Origin: Pseudo-nitzschia pungens
Taxonomy: Eukaryota > Bacillariophyta > Bacillariophyceae > Bacillariales > Bacillariaceae
Length of the DNA stretch: 64,000 bases
Assembly (NCBI GenBank): GCA_037355855.1
Contig: CM074761.1
Coordinates: 310,001 to 374,000, forward strand
Direction: 5' to 3'
In this document: positions 31,873 to 41,757 of the stretch, in pieces
Layout: each line of letters begins with the position of its first letter
How positions within the stretch are numbered: the first letter of the stretch is position 1
Position numbers and translations under genes: made by a program
The notes under the pieces: generated by a model
Told to the model about the DNA's origin: nothing
Database searches by the model: none
Seen by the model: only the letters and a program-made list of their open reading frames with translations

Positions 31873-34346
31873 TCATCTCACTGTGGTGTTGGCGCACTTT
31901 CCGAGGCCAACCTTGGCGCATGTTTTGGGACACCAGTCAAACAGTCTAATGCCTTTCCACTTCTTCCTGCATTTCTTGGCAACCTTTTTCCCTTTCCCGA
32001 CCCACTTGCAATTTTTTTTGCTTGTTCTTGAACCTTAGATCGGAACTACCGTCGCAATCGTCTTCGTTGGGTTTCACTGTGGGTTTCATTGTGGGAGCAG
32101 TCATTCTTGTGGGTTTCATTGTGGGAGTAGTCATCGTGGGAGTCATGGTTGGAACTTCTCCCTCCTGTTCTGTGTATCCATTGACGGTATACGTGAGAGG
32201 GGGACGATCCTTCCGGGGTCCGTCCAGGGCACGCTGTGCAAGCAACACCTTCTGGCAGTAGACCGATGCCTCGTAGGGTTCGTCCGCGGTTGCTACGTTC
32301 ACGTGGAATTTGTTCATTCCCTTTTGGTCCACGAATGTCTCGAGATTGTACGCCAAGTTGCCATTCTCGTTGGTCTTGACTACCAGCTCGCAACCACTAC
32401 TACCGCTTGTTGCTCCCGTGTTCTCACCATCGTCGTCGTCGTACACAAACCCGAGTGCTCCGTGCAGTGCGGGGTAGACGTAGCTCTCTAGGCCGCGGCC
32501 GGAATCCTAGTATCCGACGATGGTGGTGACCGGAACCCGGTGCAATCGAGGCGCCTTGTTGCCGTTGGCATTGTTCACAAACTCCTTCATTTCTCCGCTG
32601 GAGGCATCGAGCTTTACGAATCCTGTAGAAGACGACGCGTCCCACATCGCCCTGGATTCCAGAAACTTTTGGATCTTTGTCAACACGTGTGGGGTGTACA
32701 GGGTGTAGCGGATTGTTCCCCAGAAGGGTTCACCACCTGCCATGGCGTCCGTGCCGTATTGGTACTTGTCCATGAATGCTGATTGGCACCGATCGTTGAG
32801 ACATTGCTGTTTTCCCGTCGAGGTAGAAGAGAAGTTGGGGATGAACAGGTTGTTTGTGCTGTCCCAGCCCCAGGCTGAATTGATTTTGTTTGCAGGACGA
32901 TGGACGCTTCCATCAAATCCACCCACGTAGTGACCCAATCCATAGTTGTGGCCAACCTCGTGGCTCATCTTGTTCCCTGTTGAGTCGTACAGGGTGATCA
33001 TGCCGTTCCCTCCACTCCAACCATGATTGACTACACCATTTTGGTACATTCCCACGGTGTTGTGGGCAGCCAGAAAGGCGCAAGTGAAAGGATGGGGTGA
33101 CTCGGATTGTGCCAACGAGCTCGAGATGCCGTAGTTGGCCAAATCAATTCCGTGCGACAACAGAATCTTTCCAATGTACTCTCTCATGTCACCCGTGTGC
33201 CCACCGCCTTCGGTGTCGCTAACGGTGTCGTAGAATTTTCCAGTTGGAAGCATGATCTCCGTCAGGTGGATCGTTTCGTACTGAACCACTATGAGGCGGG
33301 TAGCCAGGGTAGTTTCAAAGTACTCGCGGTTTGTGGTTGGGTCGTCTCGGAAAGTGAATTCATTTCTCAGTTCGGTCAAGAATCCTGCATCCAGGGTGGT
33401 AATGATCAATTCCGTGACCGCTCCAACCTTGGCTTCTAGAACACCCTTGAAACCATTCAAAGAAGCAAACTCGAGCGTCATTCCGGGTTTCACCCACTCG
33501 GGCTTCAAGGTGGCGGAATAAAAATTGTGCCCAAAGATGTATTTGTTGTGTTCTAGGTCGTCGGGAAGGATCCATGCATTGTTGTAAGGTGTCAAAACAA
33601 AAAGATGCACGTCTCCTCTGGACATAATCTTTGATCTCCAACCACCTGTTTGTACATTTGGATAATAGACACGTACGTCCCATCCCGAATCGCACGTGAT
33701 CTGAATCTTGGAACCGACGGGAACATCAGAGCCATCTGGTAGATAAATTTCTCTCACCCAGGAACCATTCCATGTTTTGACTTCAACTTCGTTGGTTGGA
33801 GTTTTTGAATTATCGTTCAACATCTCTTTCGAACCGGCACCAGATTGGTCATTGCCGACCATATCAAGGTTGTTTTGGCCCGTCACTTGGTATGGGTTCT
33901 TCAGAGAGGAAGGGAATTCAGGCACGTATTCTGGAGCTCCCAAATCAAACCAGCCATCGTGTTTTGGTATGTTTACTGGATCGCTCAATTGCAATTGGTT
34001 TGTTACCAGATATAATTGCTCCGTCTTTGTCCCGAACCGTGAATTCCATAACGAAAGATGGGTCGTCTATCATGTGCGGCTTCAGCATGACTAGAGTTTT
34101 TCGAAGGGCGGTCAAATGAGGCTGGTTGTCATTCTCGATTCCGTGCTTCGACGGGATGATTTGGGCTTGTGCAAATAGAACGGTTCCTTCCAGAAGTGCG
34201 CTGTCTTGATTTGCTGGCTCCAAGTCTGACGGCCATTGGTTGTCCCAAAATACTTGCTGAGGAAGACCGACAGTGATGGACGGAGAGGTGATTAACACCA
34301 ACGCCAAAGTTCAAAAGGTGAAAAGTTTTCGATGGCAAGAGATCAT
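31873..34346 (-). pseudogene. M66 (StcE-type) metalloprotease pseudogene
   Basis: Remnant of a secreted zinc metalloprotease of family M66, whose bacterial members cleave mucin-type glycoproteins. The catalytic zinc motif HEVGHNYGLGHY is intact (32927-32962), as is the downstream Trp/Asn-rich M66 region ending near AMAGGEPFWG. At the N-terminus is a signal-peptide-like stretch, and at the C-terminus a Thr/Pro/Met repeat linker and a Cys-rich module like that of neighbouring genes. Four lesions are visible: TGA at 34311-34313 within the signal peptide; a one-base frame change near 34010; TAG at 32507-32509 inside the catalytic-domain end; and a frame change at an 8-T run (32012-32019). No Met-initiated long frame exists. 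Lineage-specific loss is likely, although the homopolymer lesion could be a sequencing error. Confidence 0.8.
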
Positions 34347-35568
34347 TTTGATGAATCGTCGAGTTTCCCCAATGATCATTCTTTACTGTATCGCTGTTAT
34401 TTTTGTATTATTGTTTTTGCCGGTGCGATTGGTGTTTTCAACAATCTTTCGATTTTTTTTTTGTGAGGAAGTCAAATTTTACTGTTTCCATGACTTCTCG
34501 TTTGTTTCATATCATTTTGTTGCATTAGTTCCGAATTGTACGACTACAACTAATCAAAGCTCTTGAGGGCAATACAATTTTTGGTGATAATATTTCTTCC
34601 AATGTTCAATGAAAAATATCTTGCGTGATCTTGCCCATTCCGAAGAAAATTACTTCGTACTAAGATTACGTACTGTATTTCGTATTTTCAATTTGTTGCG
34701 AACCACGATACTTCACGGTAATCTTATTCTCCAATTGATTCCGATGGTACTGGTACACGTACCCGGTACATTACGGCAGTAAACTTCGTAATCGAGTACG
34801 TGATCTTTTTTTTGGCAAACACGATCGGTTGACTGCCTGGGTCTGTTTTAGATTTTCGTGAGATATTTTCTCAATCGCTCCCTCCTTGTCTATTGCCATG
34901 GTGCATAGTAGTAAACTTCGTAATCGTGTACGTGATCTTTCTTTTCTCCTGTTGGCAAACACGATCGGTTGACTGCCTGGGCCTGGCAACAAGGCAACAT
35001 GTTTCGATTTTTGTGAGATACTATTTCCTTACTTGTTTTAATCGCTCCCTCCTTGTCTATTCGTCCTGAGAACTTCTTTTGCGAGTCACGGTGTTTTACC
35101 GGTAATTACTTACTACACGTACAACCTTTTCGTAATCCACGCCGGATAAAAAAAAAAGTACCCACTGGCCTCCATAAGGAGGAGTACTACTGAAATTATG
35201 CAACACTTGTGAGGTCGAAGCGTGTTACAACAAGGTTGAGACTGAAGGAGCGTTACTTCTAAAGACAACGGTGCGAGCAACTCGAAGGTTCTTGATGTGA
35301 TACACAATGTAGGACCGCTGTGCTATGTCTATTGATTACTGTATGGTGTTCAAATCTCATTCGGCGGGCAAATCCTCACATTTTCAATTTAGACAAAAAA
35401 TACTGCTTACAGTTGGAAACCGTATGTGCATACACGTAGGAAAACCGATGCGCTATGCACTGTAGTCTACCAGATCGAAAGATGTACAGGTACTCGTACG
35501 ATTACCCGTAAGGTTACCGTACCACCTTTAATTGATGAATAAAACCAACTTGTAGTATGATGTTATGC
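34347..35568. other. Intergenic with direct repeats
   Basis: No gene is visible. A direct duplication of about 130-150 bp is present: 34781-34895 and 34909-35061 share ACTTCGTAATCG, GGCAAACACGATCGGTTGAC and CGCTCCCTCCTTGTCTATT. The rest is AT-rich. Confidence 0.5.
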
Positions 35569-35663
35569 TACTACAAAGTTCCTATCAGCTGTCCCCCGGT
35601 TCTACATCCTCAACTACTAATTTCTACGGAAACCGGGGGACAGCTGATAGGAATTCCGTAGTA
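35569..35663. mobile_element. Fold-back MITE, copy 2
   Basis: 95-bp palindromic element with perfect 23-bp arms containing CCTATCAGCTGTCCCCCGG, around a 30-40 bp loop. It is the best-preserved of three copies and lies about 270 bp upstream of the M11 protease start, so it could fall in the promoter or 5' UTR. Confidence 0.8.
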
Positions 35664-35936
35664 GAAGAGACTTCATCAAGGCCCAATGAAGAATCTTCAG
35701 AAAGTTCCCTTCATTTTTGGTATGATTTTCGTAAATTGCCCGTCCTTCTTGAATTTTGAACGCGTAACTCGATCGCGCCATGCCGTAATACCGATGCGTC
35801 ATAACTATTATTGCGAATTCAATTTGCGAATTCATCGGAGAACAACAACTTTTCACTACAATTTTCGACGTTCCCACTCATCTTATAATTCCACAACCAC
35901 AACAAAATTAAAAAGCAAACTATTACAACAACGGTA

Positions 35937-38081
35937 ATGAATATCTTTTCAATCACGATTCTCGCTATCCTATTGGTAGGTGTGTCCTCTACCGTCCTTC
36001 GAGGATCCCGTCATCGACAATTATCGCAAACAACCACATGCAAGCTATACATCGAGGATATCCAATATAAAACCAATAATGACAGGATATCAGATACATG
36101 GGTTTGCGAGCTACCAAAAGAAGATTCTAGAATTCTTGGATTGCAATATTTGGAAATTGAAGGAACAGAATTGATCATGGAACGTGCTGTACCAGGCGAG
36201 TCAACGATGACTCTCAGTAAAGCGATTGTTGATACGGAAGATCCAAAAATTTACATCCCCGCAGATGCGCTCATTGAAGTTCGTAACGATCCCCGCGGCG
36301 CTGACCCTACAAGAATTGAGCGTGATCTATCAGTCAAAAAAGGAGTTCTCACTACTCTTGTGATTCGCATATCTGATTCCAACGATATTGCACCAACTCC
36401 TGATGTCTCTCAACTTGAAAACGACTTTTTTGATGATGAAAGCTGCCTCAAGACACGATACAAGGCCTGCTCGTACGGAAAACTTGAGATCAAGCCCTTT
36501 TCAGGTATAACCGAAACGGGTATGGAAGTCAATAATGGAGTTATTGACATCAAGATCAATTTTGATCTATCCACCAACAACCATCGCAATATGTTGCAAC
36601 AGGCTGCGGTGGCAGATGCCGTCGATCAACTCGGAGACTTGGACATATACGACCTCGTTGCTTTTGTCTTTCCACCAGGCACCGGTGATTGGTTGGCATA
36701 TGCATTCATCGGTGGCAAATTCAGCTTCTTCAACAACGAGGCTGCATCATCTGTGTCCGTACAAGTGCACGAGGTTGGTCACAATCTTGGACTGGCCCAT
36801 TCTGGAGAAGAAGGTGGAAGCAATTATGGGGACAAGACAGGGTATATGGGAGCCTCATCCGGAGCTGACGATATGAATTTGTGCTTCAATCCAGCCAAAA
36901 ATTATCAACTTGGTTGGTACGATGACAAGGTAATGACAGTCAATCCTCTTGATGGTGAGCCAGTCAAGGAATTCACACTGAATGGAGTTGCCGACTACAA
37001 AGGGAATGATGCTGCGTTGATTGTAGTCCGGCTGCAACAAATGGCAATGGATCAAGATTATTACATAGGATACAATCGCCAAGCTGGAATCAACGAAGAC
37101 ACCTATGAAGATAAAAATCTTGTCACAATTGTCCGCAAGGAGAAAGGACTTCCAACAGAATACGGTGAATCAAAAAAGGTTGCATCGTTGTTCTTGGGTC
37201 AATCCCATGTTATTGAAAACTTCAATGGTGAACGAGGAAGGCACGTTGAAATCAAATTTGCTGCCGTTTCGAATGGAAACGAAGATATTCGAGACGCTGC
37301 TATCGAAGTCATTGACGTCTACAATAGACCGGAAACTCCTACTCCTACACCCCTAGAATGCGAGATGTACACCATCGAGATTACAACTGATGATTACCCT
37401 GAAGACAATCGATTCGTCATTCTTGACGATGAGCTGGGTACGATGGTGGCCCAGGGCCCAGGGATGACACAGAAACGCACTTTGTATACAACTGAAGTGT
37501 GCCTTCCATACAATAAAAGCTACAAATTCATCCTGTACGACCAGTACGAGGATGGCATATGCTGTAAACAAGGCCCTGGCTCTTATCGTGCACTTGATTC
37601 CCAAGGAAACGTTTTATTTTCCAGAGTGAAAGTAAATGAAAAATTTAATGTGAAAGTCGAGCATTTTCAAGTTGGTACGAGCCCAAATGTCATCACTGCA
37701 ACAACTACTTCCCCAACCATTGCTCCAGTCGGATCTCCTACTGCTGCTCCTACTCGATCACCCACCGTCAGTCCTACTGAATCTCCTACGGTTCCTCCCA
37801 CTCGATCACCCACCGTCAGTCCTACTGAACCCCCTACAGCCTCTCCTACTCGACCACCCACCACTCCTCCTACTCTTACCCCTACCGCTAAATCTAATAC
37901 GGGTTCAGCATTCTCGGTCTGCAAGGACAAGAAAGGAAAGTTCAAAATCAAGAGCTCAGGCAAAGGAAAGAAGAAGAACTGCAAATGGATCAAAAAGAAG
38001 AAGAAATGTGATAACACCTTCGATGGCAAGCCATTGTGGAAAAGCTGCCCACATTCGTGCAACAGATGCACTGATTTGTAA
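35937..38081 (+). CDS. Gametolysin-like M11 metalloprotease 1
   Basis: Secreted zinc metalloprotease related to Chlamydomonas gametolysin, which degrades cell-wall glycoproteins. In diatoms the substrate is unknown. The 714 residues begin with a signal peptide (MNIFSITILAILLVGVSS). The peptidase domain has the zinc site HEVGHNLGLAH (His278, Glu279, His282, His288), followed by the family's Gly-Tyr-Met segment and CFNPAKNYQLGWY. A separate domain with four Cys covers about 474-580 (CEMYTIEITTDD to KFNVKVEHF). A Pro/Thr/Ser linker (about 593-652, SPTVSPTESPT type) leads to a Lys-rich Cys tail (about 657-713) ending SCPHSCNRCTDL. The frame is intact without introns. The first ATG is used because the signal peptide starts there. 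Confidence 0.9.
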   Translation: MNIFSITILAILLVGVSSTVLRGSRHRQLSQTTTCKLYIEDIQYKTNNDRISDTWVCELPKEDSRILGLQYLEIEGTELIMERAVPGESTMTLSKAIVDTEDPKIYIPADALIEVRNDPRGADPTRIERDLSVKKGVLTTLVIRISDSNDIAPTPDVSQLENDFFDDESCLKTRYKACSYGKLEIKPFSGITETGMEVNNGVIDIKINFDLSTNNHRNMLQQAAVADAVDQLGDLDIYDLVAFVFPPGTGDWLAYAFIGGKFSFFNNEAASSVSVQVHEVGHNLGLAHSGEEGGSNYGDKTGYMGASSGADDMNLCFNPAKNYQLGWYDDKVMTVNPLDGEPVKEFTLNGVADYKGNDAALIVVRLQQMAMDQDYYIGYNRQAGINEDTYEDKNLVTIVRKEKGLPTEYGESKKVASLFLGQSHVIENFNGERGRHVEIKFAAVSNGNEDIRDAAIEVIDVYNRPETPTPTPLECEMYTIEITTDDYPEDNRFVILDDELGTMVAQGPGMTQKRTLYTTEVCLPYNKSYKFILYDQYEDGICCKQGPGSYRALDSQGNVLFSRVKVNEKFNVKVEHFQVGTSPNVITATTTSPTIAPVGSPTAAPTRSPTVSPTESPTVPPTRSPTVSPTEPPTASPTRPPTTPPTLTPTAKSNTGSAFSVCKDKKGKFKIKSSGKGKKKNCKWIKKKKKCDNTFDGKPLWKSCPHSCNRCTDL

Positions 38082-38254
38082 CCAAACTTACGGCCAATAT
38101 CAATTGGACATGTAAAAATTATTGTAGATTCTTGTAATTTATATCGATTTTAATTCTCCTTTACACCACCAACCCGAACCGACCAACGACCTAGTACAAG
38201 TAGGGTATATGGTATGCTGCTACACCGATCGATTGCAGCAGCTCACGAAAGAAT

Positions 38255-39390
38255 GGATCATTGCGTCGTTCTTTCTCTGCATTCCCGAAAGACCGGGATC
38301 ACCGTGCCATTGTTTCTCTGAATTCCCAAAAGACCGGAATCATTGTGTACTTTGGTTCCTTGCAGTTGCTCACGAAAGCCAGGAATCATCGTGCCAGTGT
38401 TTCTCTGTATTCCCGCCCGAAAGACAGGGATCATCGTTTCTTTGTTTCTCTGGATTTCCGACAGACAGGGATCATCGTGTCATTGTTTCTCTTCATTTAC
38501 GGAAGACCGGGATCGTCATGTATTTGTTTCCGAGGACTCCCGAAAGACTTGGATCAACGCGACAGTTATCATAGTGTGTTTGATTGTATGCACTCCCGAA
38601 AGACCGGGATCACCGTGTATTTGATTGATTGTATGCACTCCCAAAAGACAGGGATCATTGTGTATTTTTGACATTCTTGTTGTCTCTTGGCATCCCTGAA
38701 AGACCGGGATCACAGTGTATTTGTTTCTCTGCATTCCCGAAAGACCGGGATCATCGTGTATTTGTGTACCGGCGCTCATGAAAGACTGGGATCATCATCG
38801 TGTAATTGTTTCTCTGCATTCCCAAAAGACCAGGATCATCGTGTTGTTGTCTCTCGGCATTCCCGAAAGACCGGGATCATCATGTACTATTTGTGTACCC
38901 TGTCGGCGCTCACCAAAGACCGGGATCATCATGTATTTGGTTCCCTGCACTCACAAAAGACCGGGATCATCATGCATTTGGTTCCCTGCATTCCCGAAAG
39001 ACCGGGATCATCATATATTTGTTTACAGACACTCACGAAAGACTAGGAGCATGATGTACTATTTGTGTACCGGTTTTCACGAAAGAGTTTCTCTGCATTC
39101 CCGAAAGACGGGGATCATCATGTATTTGGTTCCCTGCCGGCGCCCAAAAAAGACCGGGAGCACCGTGTTGTTGTCTCTTGGCATTCCTGAAAGACCGGGA
39201 TCATTGTGTACTATTTGTGTACTGGCACTCGCGAAAGACCAGGATCATCATGCATTTGGTTCCCTGCATTCCCGAAAGACCGGGATCATCATGTAGTTGT
39301 TTCTTTGCATTCCCGAAAGACCAGGAGCATCATGCATTTGGTTCCCTGCATTCCCGAAAGACCGGGATCATCATGTTGTTTGGAGGGCTA
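38255..39390 (+). repeat. Minisatellite, 40-60 bp unit
   Basis: About 20 or more tandem, diverged units, each with CCCGAAAGACCGGGATCATC followed by GTGTATTTG or a variant and TTTCTCTGCATT. Spacing varies between units. Isolated units follow at 39640-39740 and near 40160. All three plus-strand frames stay largely open and give repetitive peptides (IPERPGSS, SRKTGII), which I read as a by-product of the repeat. An inverted, diverged set is at 58855-59570. Confidence 0.85.
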
Positions 39391-39600
39391 GTCCTATTTT
39401 TAGTAACCTTGGTATTCCTCTTCCAGCAAGTGGTAATGTCTCATGTCTCTAGTCCCGGTCATTCTTATTCCCTCATGTCTCAAGTCCCGGTCACTCTCAT
39501 TCCCAGTCCCAATCCATATTCAATAATCTTAGGCTCATTATTTCATTCAATAGTCTTACGAAGCATATCATACGTGCATATCTGGTATCACGTCCAAACA
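39391..39600 (+). repeat. Dispersed repeat, copy 1 (pair at 50551-50740)
   Basis: It shares GTCCTAT-TTAGTAACC, CATGTCTCTAGTCCCGGTCA, TTCAATAGTCTTACGAAGCA and CACGTCCAAACA in the same order with 50551-50740, with indels. It is inserted within the minisatellite. No coding content. Confidence 0.7.
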
Positions 39601-39758
39601 CATGTACTACTACCTACTATTATTTGTGTACCCTGTCGGCACTCACGAAAGACCGGGATGATCATGTAATTGGTTCCCTGCACTCCTGAATGACCAGGAT
39701 CATCATGTACTTGCCTCTATGCACTCCTGGAAGCCCGGGATCATCATGTAACAATTGT

Positions 39759-40145
39759 GAGGATGAATCCCGAATAGATAGTGAATAAATACCTCACTCT
39801 TTACTAAATACATGCGATTATATCGACAGTAGAGAGCATACCAACATTTTGCAGGTTATGAGCATCATCGACTAATTCTCAACACGAACAGAGCAACCCA
39901 ACCACACACCCCCAAAGTCCACAACATAGACTGCTCCACTTACAATCTCGATCCTCTAATTGACCTTCTTCAGAACTCCTCTTTTTCGAGTCACGAACAT
40001 AATCAGAGTTTCGATCCTGTAAGTGAGGGGTGGTGTGAGGATGAATCCCGAATAGATAGTGAATAAATACCTCACTCTTTACTAAATACTTCGTACATGC
40101 GATTATCGACAGTAAGACTTAGAGCGCATACCAACATTTTGCAGT
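39759..40145 (+). repeat. Direct repeat pair of about 110 bp
   Basis: 39759-39863 and 40034-40144 share GAATCCCGAATAGATAGTGA, CTCACTCTTTACTAAATAC and CATACCAACATTTTGCAG, differing by small indels. The 170 bp between them is unique. Confidence 0.8.
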
Positions 40146-41757
40146 AATTGATCCTTTGCATTCCCGAAAGACCGAGGTCATCTTCTCTTGTTTTGTTTCT
40201 CCCCACTGACGACTGTAATATGGTTGGCAAAATATATCCACTCTACAATATGATTGGCTGATTAGTGTGTCCTTGTCATATCTCTGGAAACCAGAGGTCG
40301 ACCGAATATAAAAATAAAGTGATTGATAATCTTGTAAAATAAGAAATTATGATAAGAGTTATGATTTTGGAAACTAAGATAAAAATGAATGTTCTCTCGT
40401 ACAACGTCGTGTTGTTTATCTTGATAAAGAGCAAACAGACATAGAGAAGCTTTGCAATATATATATTGCAATATATGACAGTCCTTTGCGCGCAAGCCGA
40501 AAATTATGCCGGCTCGATGCCGTCACTCAAAAACACACAATTTTCGGCCCAATTTTACTCGACGTGATCCATCATGGTAAACGTGATCCAGTAGAAGTAA
40601 TTTTTCACGGGTAAGATTACGGTACCGGTAAGGTTACAAGTAATTACCTACGGTAAGGTTTACCATTTTGACGTCCTACGGGTACCGCTGCAATTGATGC
40701 ATGCATTAAAAAAAAGTGAGGTTCTCTACAATCTTAGTCACAAGGCATCCACGTAAGTAATTCGAACGCATTACAACCGTTTGTAGCTAGCGCTCACCGT
40801 TTCCGAAGACACCGTGCGCTTGCTGTGATCGCCCTGCTTAGATCGCCGCCAAGTGCAGTGCAACCCGTTATTTGGGTCGTACTCTTTGCCGACGAAGCCA
40901 ACATAACACCTTCCCTCCGAAAAGGACTGATAGCAACAGCAACACACAACAAATGATATTTTTAATGCGACTGCACTATCTTTATGCAAATGCTGACAAT
41001 CAAACTACGGAACCTAACGGAAGATGGCAATTCCGAACGTCAAGCTACCCTCATCGGCTGCGCTTCGGTCCACATCGTATTCCAGTATTGGTCACTGATT
41101 TCTACGGAAACCGGGGGACAGCTGATAGGAATTCCGTAGTAATTGTTCCAGGTATTACTACGTACTTCGTATTTCGTGCAACGTTTTCGGTTAAAAAAAA
41201 AGCCAGGTCGAGAAAAAAAAAAGCCATTTGATTTTGGAATGGTCTTAAAGAAAATTTTGGAATGGTCTTAAAGAACCCAAAGAAGTCATAGAGAACCTGA
41301 GTCATGGACATCGGTCAAAGAGAACCTTGAGGTTGTAGAAATAGTGTTTGTTTCTTAATTCATAAAAGTAGATTGTTTCTTGTGTGTCGTAGTTTTGGGA
41401 GAAACGACAGTTGATTGACAAAAAAAAAAGTCACATACGCGGAGTAAGATACGAGGTATATCATTGGACACAGGCATATGAAAACGCGCATCAGATTTAC
41501 GCGCAAAGGGCACATGAGTCGCAGTGTTGAACCTTGTCGTAAAACATAAATATCGTACGATTGAACAAAAACAATGATGATATACGCCATTGCCACGAAT
41601 AACGATGATCCGAACCAATGCTCTTGTTGCCAACCAGGTTCATTATTACCATGTTTTATGCTCTTACTCACTAGACCGCTGATTTCTGCTATTTTAATTT
41701 TTTTTTCCACTTCAAATATTCACAGACACCAAACAAAATCATTGAACTCCTTCCACC
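40146..41757. other. Intergenic with half fold-back MITE
   Basis: No gene is supported. 41096-41141 is the right half of the fold-back MITE family (CCGGGGGACAGCTGATAGG to TCCGTAGTA). A 14-bp palindrome (ATATATATTGCAATATATAT region) lies at about 40454-40476. The A-rich segment just before 41758 is the likely leader of the next gene. Confidence 0.4.

Noticed and set aside
30360..34313. Alternative genetic code explaining internal TGA and TAG
   Set aside because: TGA and TAG also end intact genes here (9974, 45648, 13523, 55962), so both act as stops.
38715..39296. Repetitive 193-codon frame as a gene
   Set aside because: Pure minisatellite with no start context or domain; the other frames are equally open.
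38255..39390. CRISPR-like array
   Set aside because: Units are diverged and irregular without unique constant-length spacers, and the genome is eukaryotic.
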